Source: an uncultured Massilia sp. (GTDB taxonomy: Bacteria > Pseudomonadota > Gammaproteobacteria > Burkholderiales > Burkholderiaceae_D). From it: 64,000 bases of DNA. The notes under the pieces were generated by a model. The model was not told the DNA's origin. It searched no databases and saw only the letters and a program-made list of their open reading frames with translations. Location of the stretch: positions 40,366-104,365 of the forward strand of contig CAJYXO010000049.1 in the NCBI GenBank assembly GCA_913778765.1, written 5' to 3'. This document shows positions 44,557 to 53,203 of this stretch, piece after piece. A program made the translations under genes and the position numbers. Within the stretch, counting starts at the first letter, position 1. Each line of letters starts with the position of its first letter.

Positions 44557-44911
44557 ATCGCGTTCCGTTCAAGTTAAATATTTGCAATTATGCTAACTTT
44601 TAATATAGCATGGAAACATAACCGCACTCAACAGCTGCTTTTCTTATCCACCGGTAAAACAACAGACCACCGTGAATTGTCACACGTTTAAGTTACGGCC
44701 GTCTGCCTTTTTCGGCTATTCCATCTGGATGTGTGGCGCTGATGCATACAAGCCTTGTTCATAGCCTAAATGCAATTTTATCATTTGGAAAAAATCAAGG
44801 ATTTTTTTGCATCCTATCGTGCGCTCCCTATGACAGCAGGGCCGCCGGCCTTGGCGTGCGACGTGGTCGCCGGTTCTTCACATAGAATAATTTTTATTTT
44901 TGCAAGATTCT
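44557..44911. other. AT-rich divergent intergenic region
   Basis: This 355-bp gap between tviB and the putative glycosyltransferase is clearly AT-richer than its surroundings. It holds the tviB promoter at 44602-44631. No second gene, sigma-54 site or TGTAAA-N5-TCGACA element is seen. Confidence 0.6.
44602..44631 (-). promoter_or_regulatory. Sigma-70 promoter of the tviB-prsK/R operon
   Basis: On the minus strand: TTGAGT, an 18-bp spacer and TATATT, with an upstream TGC resembling an extended -10. It suggests that the precursor and prsK/prsR genes are transcribed by the housekeeping polymerase rather than by RpoN. Confidence 0.65.
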
Positions 44912-45889
44912 ATGGAAGTCCCTACTCCGACCTGGTCCGTCGCGATCATTGCCGCACGTGAATCGATCGGCGACCTGTCACGCTGCATCGCTGCGGCGCT
45001 GACTGCCTGCGGCGAACACGATGCCGTCGTCGACGTCGTCATCAATGGCAATCCCGGCCTGGCGCAGACGGCGGCGGAGCATGTGGCGGCCGGCGCGTTC
45101 GCCTGCGGCATCCATACGCTGCGGATCTGGTCGACGGCCGCCGGCGACAAGGCCCATGCCTGGAACCAGTATGTCCATGAGATCTGGCCTGGTGGAGAAG
45201 TGAGCTTCTTCGTGGATGGCTATGCCGAAGTCAGGCCCGATGCCTTTGACATGCTGCGCCGGCGGCTGGCGGATGCGCCGGACGTGCTGGGCGCCACCGG
45301 CGTGCCCAGCTCGGGACGCTCGGCCGCACGGCAGCGGGAGCAGATGCTGCGCGAGGGCGGCTTCCACGGCAACATGCATGCCATTCAGGGAAGCGCCCTG
45401 CAGACCATGCGCAAGAAGGGTATCCGTCTGCCGCTGGGCCTGTACCGCACCGACTCGCTGATCGGCGCGGCGCTGCTGTTCAAGCTGGCGCCGGAAGACA
45501 GCCGCTGGGACACCAGCCGCGTCGCAGTGGCCGGCGACGCTACCTGGGACGTGCCGCACCTGTCCACGCTGACGCTGCAGACGATCGTCGCCCAGGCCAA
45601 ACGGCGGCTGCGCCAGGCCCAGGGGGATCTGGAGAACCGCGCCGTACGCGAACACCTGGCGGTGCGCCGCCTGCCGCTCGAACAATTACCGGGTACGGTA
45701 CAGGAACTGGTGAACCGCTGGGTCAGCGAAAAGCGCAGCGAGGCGTGGGGCATGTACCTGCGCAACCCCTTCTGCCTGCACGCCGCATACAAGCTGCGCC
45801 AGGGACGCGATTGGTCGCAGGCGAAGACGCCGCCTGCCCTGGTGTATACCGCCGGCAGCCCGGCAGCGCCCTCTTATAAAGTGATGTAA
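44912..45889 (+). CDS. Putative GT2-like glycosyltransferase
   Basis: A 325-aa protein whose N-terminus (WSVAIIAARESIGDLSRCIAAAL) and the block VSFFVDGYAEVRPDAFDML resemble a GT-A fold with a degenerate DxD (VDGYAE). It lacks the QxxRW motif of processive enzymes. The rest (GGFHGNMHAIQGSALQTMRKKGIRLP, LYRTDSLIGAALLF) suggests a donor-binding domain. No membrane helix is seen. ATG 44912 is used; a TTG four codons upstream is also open. Its last 16 nt overlap the end of the convergent FemAB gene. Function is uncertain. Confidence 0.6.
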   Translation: MEVPTPTWSVAIIAARESIGDLSRCIAAALTACGEHDAVVDVVINGNPGLAQTAAEHVAAGAFACGIHTLRIWSTAAGDKAHAWNQYVHEIWPGGEVSFFVDGYAEVRPDAFDMLRRRLADAPDVLGATGVPSSGRSAARQREQMLREGGFHGNMHAIQGSALQTMRKKGIRLPLGLYRTDSLIGAALLFKLAPEDSRWDTSRVAVAGDATWDVPHLSTLTLQTIVAQAKRRLRQAQGDLENRAVREHLAVRRLPLEQLPGTVQELVNRWVSEKRSEAWGMYLRNPFCLHAAYKLRQGRDWSQAKTPPALVYTAGSPAAPSYKVM

Positions 45890-46953
45890 CGCCGCAGCCT
45901 GGGACCCAGGCTGTTGGTCAGGCCGAGCGGTAATTGCTGCCAAACCTGTTCCACCAGCGGACGCAGGCGGCCCGGTCCGGCTTTCACGGCATCAGGCTGC
46001 GGCTGGCTGGCGCCCGCCTTCCATTCCTGCCAGGCCAGCGGACAAGGCTGCGCGCCCCACTGTTCCTTGAATTTATAGGTGCCTTCGCCAAAGGTGGAGC
46101 GGCCGAAGTCGAACTGCCGCGCGCCGCGTTCGCAGGCGGTGGCGAGGACGGTGTCGTACAGCTGCATGTTCGGCGCCAGGCGGTTGTAGTCGGCCAGGGT
46201 CGAGGCCCAGGGAATCACCGCGCGTTCGCCGCACAGCAGCACGCAGCCGGCGCCGATCGTCTTGCCGTCATGGCGCACCAGCACGAAGTACAGATTGTCC
46301 GGACCATAGTGGCGCTGGATCGCCTCGAACCACGCGCGGCTGTGCGGCGGGCTGCCGAGACGGCGCATGTTGCGCGCGTACACGTCATAAAAGTCGCCGA
46401 CCGCCGCCGGCGCCGACGAGACCTCGGCCAGCAGGCCGTTCTTGGCCGCCTTGCGGACCTGGCTGCGCAGCTTGGGCGTATACGATTTCATCAGCTCGTC
46501 CGCGCTGGCCGGCAGATCGAGCAGCATGCGGACCTTGCGCCCTGCAAGATGCGCCGCCGCCGGCTCGCCCGGGGCGCCGGAACAGCGCAACTCCAAGCCG
46601 CTCAGCTGACGTGCGCCGAGCGCGGCGCGCGCCTGCGCCGCCAGCGCCGCGGCCAGGGCCTCGTCCTCGGCCAGCGGACCGCCGAGGTCGCAGAACGGCA
46701 GCGAGACCCAGCGCGCGCTGCCGAAGGGCCGGCTGATGACGCACAGCGGCAGCATCCCGGCCACGCGGCCATGGCGCCGCGCCACCAGCACCTGGCTGCG
46801 GTAGCCGTAGGCGGCGCTCACGGCGCGGCACCAGGCCGCCAGGTGATAGGCGCTGCCTTGCGGATGGGCTTGCACGAAGCGGTCAAGCTCGTGCGTGTCG
46901 TCCCGGGTCGGATCCAGGTAAGAAAATTCGATAGCGTCCAAGCGATTCCCCAC
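45874..46953 (-). CDS. FemAB-related protein, PEP-CTERM system-associated
   Basis: A 359-aa double-GNAT protein of the FemAB family, TIGR03019 type. Visible blocks are FVQAHPQGSAYHLAAWCRAVSAAYGY, SFFGRST-like FDFGRSTFGEGTYKFKEQWGA, and IGAGCVLLCGERAVIPWASTLADYNRLAPNMQLY. FemAB proteins add amino acids from aminoacyl-tRNA to a lipid-linked glycan or peptide. The start may be GTG 46953 or TTG 46941; the latter has GGGGA at a better distance. It is convergent with, and overlaps, the putative glycosyltransferase gene. Confidence 0.88.
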   Translation of the reverse strand: MGNRLDAIEFSYLDPTRDDTHELDRFVQAHPQGSAYHLAAWCRAVSAAYGYRSQVLVARRHGRVAGMLPLCVISRPFGSARWVSLPFCDLGGPLAEDEALAAALAAQARAALGARQLSGLELRCSGAPGEPAAAHLAGRKVRMLLDLPASADELMKSYTPKLRSQVRKAAKNGLLAEVSSAPAAVGDFYDVYARNMRRLGSPPHSRAWFEAIQRHYGPDNLYFVLVRHDGKTIGAGCVLLCGERAVIPWASTLADYNRLAPNMQLYDTVLATACERGARQFDFGRSTFGEGTYKFKEQWGAQPCPLAWQEWKAGASQPQPDAVKAGPGRLRPLVEQVWQQLPLGLTNSLGPRLRRYITL

Positions 46954-47121
46954 GATTCACGACCGCGCTACGGTCGTCGTCGTTGAAGATTATAAAAATG
47001 ATAGCAAGCCATTGTAATGGATCGGCAGCAATCATTCTTTTTGAATCGGACGCGGGGTATGGGCCGCGGAAAGAAGGGATGCAGATGCCGGCGCGGACGG
47101 CCGGCATCCGGGTGCAGCGCT

Positions 47122-48018
47122 TTATTTGGCGGCGGCGACCATGTAGTCGACGGCGGCCTTGACGTCGGCGTCCGGGGCGCTCGATCCGCCCTTCGGCGGC
47201 ATCACGCCGGCCTTGCCCTGGAAGCCTTTCAGGGCGTGTTCGTACAGGACATTCGCACCCTGGGCGACGCGCGGCGCCCAGGCGCTCTTGTCGCCGAACT
47301 TCGGCGCACCGGCGATACCGGCGCCATGGCAGGCGACGCAGGCCGCGCTGTACAGGGCCTTGCCGGCATCGGCCGAGGCGACTGCCGGTGCGGCCGCGGC
47401 GGCCGGTGCGGCTGCGGCCGGGGCTGCTGCCGCAGGCGCGGCGGCGGCGGGGGCCGTTGCAGCGGCGGCCGGGGCGGCAGCCGTTGCAGCGGCCGGGGCC
47501 GCAGCAGCCGGCGCTGCCGGTTCCTTGAATTTCGCGCCGCCCTGGTTGGCCATATAGACCACCGCACGTGCGACTTCGACGTCGTCCAGGTCCGGATTGC
47601 CGCCCTTGGCCGGCATCGCGCGGATACCCTGCACGGCGTGCTGGACCAGGGTGTCGTAGCCCTGGGCGATACGGGCGCTCCAGGCGCCGGCGTCGCCGAC
47701 CTTCGGTGCGCCGGCCGCGCCGGTGGCGTGGCAGGCAGCGCAGACGGCGGTGTACACGGCCTGGCCGTTCTGTAATACCTTGGGTGCGTTGGCGTCCTTG
47801 AAGGCGAAGCCTTCCTCGGCCACGGGCCTGAGGCGGCTGGCAACGGCTTCGGCGTTCGATGCTTCGGAACCGGCGCCGCTCAGGTGGTGATTGGTGGCGA
47901 ACGCTACCAACAGGATGATACCGATGACGATGACGAGAAAGAATCCCGCAACGGCCGCGACCAACTGCTTCGGCGTCCGGATGAAGGATTGGTGTTCACT
48001 GTGGTTTGCGTCGCTCAT
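47122..48018 (-). CDS. Membrane-anchored di-haem cytochrome c (c5 type)
   Basis: A 298-aa protein with an N-terminal membrane helix (LVAAVAGFFLVIVIGIILLVAFA) and two class-I cytochrome domains. The haem motifs are CAACH and CVACH, and the axial methionines probably lie in IRAMPAKGG and GVMPPKGG. The domains are joined by an Ala/Pro linker of about 60 residues made of AAPAA-type repeats, which makes the DNA at 47380-47515 low in complexity. It would shuttle electrons in the periplasm to a terminal oxidase. ATG 48018 is chosen for AAGGAA upstream. It is not obviously related to the EPS genes. Confidence 0.92.
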   Translation of the reverse strand: MSDANHSEHQSFIRTPKQLVAAVAGFFLVIVIGIILLVAFATNHHLSGAGSEASNAEAVASRLRPVAEEGFAFKDANAPKVLQNGQAVYTAVCAACHATGAAGAPKVGDAGAWSARIAQGYDTLVQHAVQGIRAMPAKGGNPDLDDVEVARAVVYMANQGGAKFKEPAAPAAAAPAAATAAAPAAAATAPAAAAPAAAAPAAAAPAAAAAPAVASADAGKALYSAACVACHGAGIAGAPKFGDKSAWAPRVAQGANVLYEHALKGFQGKAGVMPPKGGSSAPDADVKAAVDYMVAAAK

Positions 48019-48219
48019 GATTTCCTTAATCGAATAAAAAAACATGCTGCGTCCGGCGCTCTGGCCCTACATTTTCCACTCTACAGTTGCGCGAACCGAA
48101 GGATTATAGACCCAAAGCACCGTTATTTGAAACGCAATTTATTCGCCACGGTTTTGCTTATCCATAGACGGACCGGCTGAAAGACTGTATCCTTCGCATC
48201 GCTTATCCCTCCTCCTCAC

Positions 48220-48295
48220 GCGGCTGTAGCTCAGTGGATAGAGTATTGGCCTCCGAAGCCAAGGGTCGCTGGTTCGATCCCAGCCAGCCGCGCCA
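48220..48295 (+). tRNA. tRNA-Arg (anticodon CCG)
   Basis: A 76-nt cloverleaf: acceptor GCGGCTG pairs with CAGCCGC, the D-arm contains AGCTCAGTGGATAGAG, the anticodon loop is CTCCGAA with CCG, the T-arm is GCTGG-TTCGATC-CCAGC, and the 3' CCA is encoded. It reads CGG codons. Confidence 0.96.
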
Positions 48296-48616
48296 CCGAC
48301 GTCCTGTCACTCCCCCTTCCCGATCCACCTGATCTGCCATGCCCCGGCAAGCATCATCTTCGCGCGATTGAAATTGCAGTTCGGACAAGACGCGTTATAC
48401 TAGGCATCAAATTGCAATATTGACACTAAAGCGACTTACCGAAGCCTGTTGATCACTCTCCAGGCCTCGGCGTGATACCTGCCGACGTTTTCTGCCAGAA
48501 AGGATTTGACGAGCTCTGGCGTATGATATCGTTGGGCAGCCAAGTCGCTCCACCTTGCACGCTGTGCCGCCAAGGGCTTGCAGTCACAGTAAGAACGGAA
48601 TCTGAACGGGGATAGA
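48296..48616. other. Intergenic region after tRNA-Arg
   Basis: This 321-bp region has no supported gene. An 81-codon minus-strand frame (48436-48681) runs into the next gene and has no family features. No terminator or repeat of the tRNA 3' end is visible. Confidence 0.5.
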
Positions 48617-50326
48617 ATGAAAATCGACTTGGAGCTGATGTCGAAGGATTTTGCGGACGTAGAATTTTTCGTCGCCTGCATCTTTCCCTCGAAGCCGCCG
48701 GAATTTCAGAAAGATACTGGCAAACTCGCGGTGCAAGTCTCCCCGGATTTCTGGGCGATCAGTTCGCGCTCACCCTCGTCGCAAGCCGGCCTGGTGCACA
48801 AGCTGGCTGACGATTTCCTTGTCTTCCGCGGCTACGAAGCCTCGCTCGGCGTGCATTCCTATTCCGATGCCCGCGAACACGCGCGAATCATGGCGCCCGA
48901 GCGTCTCGAAAACGGCGTCTTCGCTTACATCAAGTTCGACACCGTGCTGCAGAACGCTGTCGTCAAAAGCGATGCGTTTGGCATTTCGCCCATCTTCTAT
49001 CGAGAAGACAATGGCACCTGGCTGTTTGCCTCGCACCCTGGGCTGATTCATCTGGCGGACGACCAGCCGGACATGACGAGCTGGGTAAGCCTGATGCAAA
49101 ACAGCTATGTCGTGGACGACCGCAGCTTTTATCGGGATATCAAGCGCTTCGCGTCGGGCGCCGAAATGCGCATTGCCCGCCACGCCCATGAAGCCCGACA
49201 ATGGTTTGATTTTAACGCTCTGGCCGATGGCGAAACCCCCGTCGACGAATCCACGGCCCAGGTGATCGAGGACGCATACCGGAAGGCGATGCAGCGCTGC
49301 CTGCAACTGAAGGTCGGCGAAGTGGTTCTGCCGTTCACCAGCGGTTTCGACTCGCGGCGTTTTTTCGCATTCCTGGTGCGAAACAAGACAGACTTTCAGA
49401 CGGTAACCTGCCAAAGTTTCAGCCGGAAGCATGGCCGCGATTACGATATCGATTCGGTGTACGCACCCAGAATAGCGAAGACGTTTGGGGTAGCGAATGA
49501 AGTAATATCCGCCAGTTCCCCTGAGCAGTACTACGAAGACTGCCTGAAACGCCAGCATCTGATCGGTACCGAGACCTTCATGCACAACTGGGCCATGCCG
49601 CTCATGCGCTGGCTGTCCAAGCGTCCGCCTTCATTGATATTCGATGGCCTGGGCGGCGATGTGCTTGGCAATTCGAGTTTCGACATTGAAGGACTCGATG
49701 GCGACCCAAGGCGAAGCGCTGACGACATCGTCGAAAAGGCGACCAAACCGCATGTGTTACTGCACTTGTCGGTGCCGGACGAGTCCAAGAGCGACTATCT
49801 CGAAAAGTACAGGCAGTTTGTTGCCAAATTCCTGCCAAATATGAACCAGTCGCAATTGGCATTCTTCCAGGCGCGTACCCGCCGCGCCGTGGCGCCGTGG
49901 ATCACGATGATGCATCCGCCTGGGCATGTGGTTGCGTTCCCCTATTGCGATCTCGATTTCGCACGCACGGCCCTGAAATATGACCCTGGACAAAAATATG
50001 CGCGTTCCCTCCAGCGGGAATGTCTGCAGAATTTTTATCCGGAATTCTATGATTTCGAAGGCTCGCGCAAGCTGCCGCCTAATCCAGTTCCGGTGGACAG
50101 GAAAGTGACCTTTGCGCTCGAGCAGGCGGAGGACAAGTATGTCTATGGCAACGCCGCCGTCACACGCGCCGCTCGCCAGTATCTGAGCCTGTCGAACCGG
50201 ACGATCCTGTGGATGTCCCGATTTATCCCAGCCGTACGCAAGCGGCGTGACTGGGTATTGCGTCCCTTGTTGACGGTGCTGCACACGCATAAGCAGGCGC
50301 TTCCTTACATCGACCTCAAAAACTAG
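48617..50326 (+). CDS. Asparagine-synthase-like protein lacking the glutaminase cysteine
   Basis: A 569-aa protein with the asparagine-synthetase two-domain layout. The N-terminal half keeps Ntn-like blocks (VFAYIKFDTVLQNAVVKSDAFGISPIFYRED, then FASHPGLIHL) but starts MKIDLELM, with no Cys2, so it cannot be a normal glutaminase. The PP-loop is VLPFTSGFDSRRFF, with TSGFDS for SGGxDS, and IFDGLGGDVLGNS follows. Similar proteins in glycan and peptide clusters make amides or lactams using free ammonia or an internal amine. The gene is lower in GC than its neighbours and stands alone after the tRNA. The substrate is unknown. Confidence 0.75.
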   Translation: MKIDLELMSKDFADVEFFVACIFPSKPPEFQKDTGKLAVQVSPDFWAISSRSPSSQAGLVHKLADDFLVFRGYEASLGVHSYSDAREHARIMAPERLENGVFAYIKFDTVLQNAVVKSDAFGISPIFYREDNGTWLFASHPGLIHLADDQPDMTSWVSLMQNSYVVDDRSFYRDIKRFASGAEMRIARHAHEARQWFDFNALADGETPVDESTAQVIEDAYRKAMQRCLQLKVGEVVLPFTSGFDSRRFFAFLVRNKTDFQTVTCQSFSRKHGRDYDIDSVYAPRIAKTFGVANEVISASSPEQYYEDCLKRQHLIGTETFMHNWAMPLMRWLSKRPPSLIFDGLGGDVLGNSSFDIEGLDGDPRRSADDIVEKATKPHVLLHLSVPDESKSDYLEKYRQFVAKFLPNMNQSQLAFFQARTRRAVAPWITMMHPPGHVVAFPYCDLDFARTALKYDPGQKYARSLQRECLQNFYPEFYDFEGSRKLPPNPVPVDRKVTFALEQAEDKYVYGNAAVTRAARQYLSLSNRTILWMSRFIPAVRKRRDWVLRPLLTVLHTHKQALPYIDLKN

Positions 50327-50765
50327 CGTCGCCAGCATCCTCATCGTTCTCCACACATGGCGGCGACCCGCCCCGTGACAGCATTCCTCACGTCTTTTCT
50401 TGCACGGATGCTATGTCCACCCTGCTTTAAATTCCCCTAAAGCAACAAATAGGGCGCGTGCCGCCTCTTAACCAAAAGTCGTTGGCCGCTTCGGTACACG
50501 TTGCGCGTACGTACGCAGCAAACGTTTGCATGCCCGCAAATATCTACTTCTAGTGGCAAAATAAAATTTCACTTTGGAAATTAATTTGTTCCTTTTCTAT
50601 AAACAAAGACAACATGGTTGATCTTTATGGCAATGTTTTGTTGCCGTACGGGAACATTCTTCACTTAATTTGATTTTTTCCGTGCGTCATTAATTTCTTT
50701 GGCGTAACCTAGTTCGTACAAAATAATAAAAGATCCGAACTAAGGCCTAATTCAGAGAAATTGAC
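50327..50765. other. AT-rich regulatory gap before the RIFT-barrel lipoprotein
   Basis: This 439-bp gap is strongly AT-rich in its second half. TGGCAATGTTTTGTTGCC (50628-50645) resembles a sigma-54 site, but GG and GC are 12 rather than 10 bp apart. No gene or clear -35/-10 pair is seen. Confidence 0.45.
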
Positions 50766-52979
50766 ATGAAATTCGCACAACAACCTTCAACGCTTCGTCG
50801 TATCTATATTGCAATCTGCTCGGTGGCCCTGACCGCATGTGGCGGCGGTGGTCAAAATCCAGATAATGCAGCGGCTACCCAAACCGCAGGTATGGTGAGC
50901 TCGAGCTTGAAGAGCATTGCACCTGGCGTGTTGACCGGTCCGGTGACCACCACGGTGCCCGTGACCTCGCCGAACACCGTCGTCAACGGCAGTGCTGTTA
51001 CCGATGTCCGCTTCGAAAACACGTCCGCCACGGCCCAGACCAAGGTTCCCGTCACCTTCGGCCAGGTCTTCGCCGTCGGCCACCTTCAGCCGACCGACGT
51101 ACTGAGTGGCCGCATGGATGACGGCACCATCGTGCCGCTGCAGATCGATGTCAAGGCCAAGCATGCCGACGGCTCCGTGCGTCATGCCATCATCTCCGCC
51201 GTTCTCCCCAGCCTGGCCGGCAATACCGTCCATACCATGAGCTTGATCAAGGGCGGCACCGCACCGACCGGCAGCACCAGCATCGATGCGCTGATGCGCA
51301 CCGGCTTCAGCTTCTCGGTGAATGCCAAGCTGAATGGCGTCGACTACACCGCTTCCGCCGATGCGCTGCTCAAGAGCGGCGCCGTCACGACCTGGCTGAA
51401 CGGCCCGGTGGCGACCGAGTGGCAGGTGTCCGCACCGCTGCGTACCGCCAGCGGCGCCGCGCATCCTCACCTGCAGGCGCGTTTCGCGATCCGCTGGTTC
51501 CCGGGCGCCAACGAAGCGCGCGTCGACGTCACCGTCGAGAACGACTGGGCCTACGAACCGGCGCCCCAGAATTTCACCTATGACGCGAATGTCGTCATGG
51601 GCGGCAAATCGGTGTACAGCAAGGCCGGCCTGACCCACTACAACCACGCCCGCTGGCGCAAGATGTTCTGGTTCAACGGTGCGGAACCCCAGGTCAACGT
51701 CAAGCTCAATACCGCCTACCTGCTGGACTCGAAGGCACTGCCGAACTACGACCGCAGCCTGACCATGGCCGAGAGCAATCTGTCGGCCCTGCAGACCAAG
51801 TGGACCGGCGCCATCACCGAGCCGATGAACATCGGCCTGGCCGTGCCCTACATGCCGCAGACCGGCGGCCGCGAAGACATCGGCATGCTGCCGGCCTGGG
51901 CCGCCACCTGGCTGCTGAGCATGGACAAGCGCGCCGCCCAGGCTACCCTGGGTACCGCAACGCTGGCCGGCAGCTGGTCGGCGCACTACCGCGACAAGAA
52001 TACCGGCCGCCCGATCAGCCTGATCGACTACCCGTACATGACCATCAACGGTCACGCCAGCGACACCATGAATCCGGCGACCAAGAAGTACGAGGCTTTC
52101 CCTGTCTGCGCCACCACCACCGCATGCACGACGCCTTACACCCACGACGCGTCGCACCAGGCTGCCTTCGCCTACATGCCCTATCTCGTCACCGGCGACT
52201 ATTACTACCTGGAAGAGCTGCAGTTCTGGGCGATGTGGAACCAGTTCGAAACGAATCCGGGTTATCGCCAGAACATCAAGGGCATCCTGTCGTCGGAACA
52301 GGTGCGCGGCCAGGCCTGGAGCCTGCGTACCCTGGCGGAAGCGGCCTACATCACGCCGGACGACGACCGCCTGAAGAGCCATTTCACGCAGATCCTGGAC
52401 AGTAACCTGGACTGGTACAACAGCACCTACACGGACAACCCGTCGGCCAACAAGCTGGGCGTGATCGTGAACGGTTACGCGATGGGCTACAACGATGGCA
52501 AGGGCATGGCGCCCTGGATGGACGACTTCTTCACCTCGGCCATCGGCCACGTGTCGGAACTGGGCTTCTCGAAGGCCGACTCGCTGCTCAAGTGGAAGGC
52601 GAAATTCCCGGTCGATCGCATGACAGCGCCGGGCGTCTGCTGGATCAGCGGTTCGATCTACGCACTGAACATCCGCGACAGCGCAACCAGCCCCTTCTTC
52701 ACCAATCTGGGCGACGCCTATAAAGCGACCCAGGACGCCAGCTTCCTGGCACTGGGTTGCAACAGCCCGGAAATGGCGGCTTCGCTGAAACTGAAAGTCG
52801 GGGAAATGACCGGTTACTCGGCCACGACCGCCGGTTACCCCTCGAACATGCAGCCGGCCCTGGCCGTCGCCGCGGATGTGATGGGTAGCGCCGGCAAGGC
52901 AGCCTGGACCGTGTTCATGAACCGCAGCGTCAAGCCCGACTACCGTACCGCTCCGCAGTTTGCCATCGTGCCGCGTTAA
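50766..52979 (+). CDS. Secreted lipoprotein with RIFT-barrel domain, possible polysaccharide lyase (PcRGLX/YetA-like)
   Basis: A 737-aa exported lipoprotein. The signal ends in lipobox LTAC with Cys25, followed by GGGGQ. The region DVRFENTSATAQTKVPVTFGQVF ... DGTIVPLQIDVKAKHADGSVRHAII resembles the N-terminal RIFT barrel of exo-rhamnogalacturonan-lyase-like proteins. The long C-terminal part (GYRQNIKGILSSEQVRGQAWSLRTLAEAAYITP, YNDGKGMAPWMDDFFTSAIGHV) looks like an alpha/alpha-barrel. It may degrade or bind polysaccharide at the cell surface. A terminator follows its stop. The enzymatic role is inferred. Confidence 0.7.
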   Translation: MKFAQQPSTLRRIYIAICSVALTACGGGGQNPDNAAATQTAGMVSSSLKSIAPGVLTGPVTTTVPVTSPNTVVNGSAVTDVRFENTSATAQTKVPVTFGQVFAVGHLQPTDVLSGRMDDGTIVPLQIDVKAKHADGSVRHAIISAVLPSLAGNTVHTMSLIKGGTAPTGSTSIDALMRTGFSFSVNAKLNGVDYTASADALLKSGAVTTWLNGPVATEWQVSAPLRTASGAAHPHLQARFAIRWFPGANEARVDVTVENDWAYEPAPQNFTYDANVVMGGKSVYSKAGLTHYNHARWRKMFWFNGAEPQVNVKLNTAYLLDSKALPNYDRSLTMAESNLSALQTKWTGAITEPMNIGLAVPYMPQTGGREDIGMLPAWAATWLLSMDKRAAQATLGTATLAGSWSAHYRDKNTGRPISLIDYPYMTINGHASDTMNPATKKYEAFPVCATTTACTTPYTHDASHQAAFAYMPYLVTGDYYYLEELQFWAMWNQFETNPGYRQNIKGILSSEQVRGQAWSLRTLAEAAYITPDDDRLKSHFTQILDSNLDWYNSTYTDNPSANKLGVIVNGYAMGYNDGKGMAPWMDDFFTSAIGHVSELGFSKADSLLKWKAKFPVDRMTAPGVCWISGSIYALNIRDSATSPFFTNLGDAYKATQDASFLALGCNSPEMAASLKLKVGEMTGYSATTAGYPSNMQPALAVAADVMGSAGKAAWTVFMNRSVKPDYRTAPQFAIVPR

Positions 52980-52999
52980 ACCACGCGCACGTCTTCCGA

Positions 53000-53027
53000 A
53001 CGGCCGCGACATTGCGGCCGTTTTTTT
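53000..53027 (+). terminator. Rho-independent terminator after the RIFT-barrel gene
   Basis: Stem ACGGCCGC, loop GACATT, stem GCGGCCGT, followed by a seven-T run; 21 nt past the stop. Confidence 0.93.
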
Positions 53028-53155
53028 ATTTGCAGTTATTTAATATGGATGAGTATGCCATCAAGATTCTCTTGAGGAAATACTAAATATCATCCTCACC
53101 ACCTTACAATTGGTTACTTTTTCCGATGGGAATCCCGACTAAGATCTTGAATCCG

Positions 53156-53167
53156 GGAATTAATTCC
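53156..53167. promoter_or_regulatory. Palindrome in the beta-helix leader
   Basis: GGAATTAATTCC is a perfect 12-bp palindrome 36 bp before the ATG of the beta-helix gene. It could be an operator; no known regulator is matched. Confidence 0.25.
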
Positions 53168-53203
53168 GGTCAGAAAATTAGTTCACAACAGAGAGAGCAA
53201 AGC

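Noticed and set aside
47084..47108. GATGCCGG/CCGGCATC hairpin after the cytochrome c gene as a terminator
   Set aside because: On the minus strand no T-run follows; only a mixed pyrimidine stretch is present.
47380..47515. Repetitive GC-rich tract as a tandem repeat or CRISPR-like array
   Set aside because: It is the coding sequence of an Ala/Pro linker in the cytochrome, with no spacers or fixed unit.
48436..48681. 81-codon minus-strand frame before the asparagine-synthase-like gene
   Set aside because: It overlaps the start of that gene, has no ribosome site worth noting and no recognisable family, although its C-terminal part reads like a plausible helix.
50628..50645. TGGCAATGTTTTGTTGCC as a sigma-54 promoter
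   Set aside because: The GG and GC elements are 12 bp apart; RpoN requires 10.
50787..53012. 741-codon minus-strand reading frame opposite the RIFT-barrel gene
   Set aside because: It lies entirely antisense to a gene with a lipobox and family motifs; its composition (His, Arg, Gly, Val-rich) is the usual shadow of a GC-rich gene.
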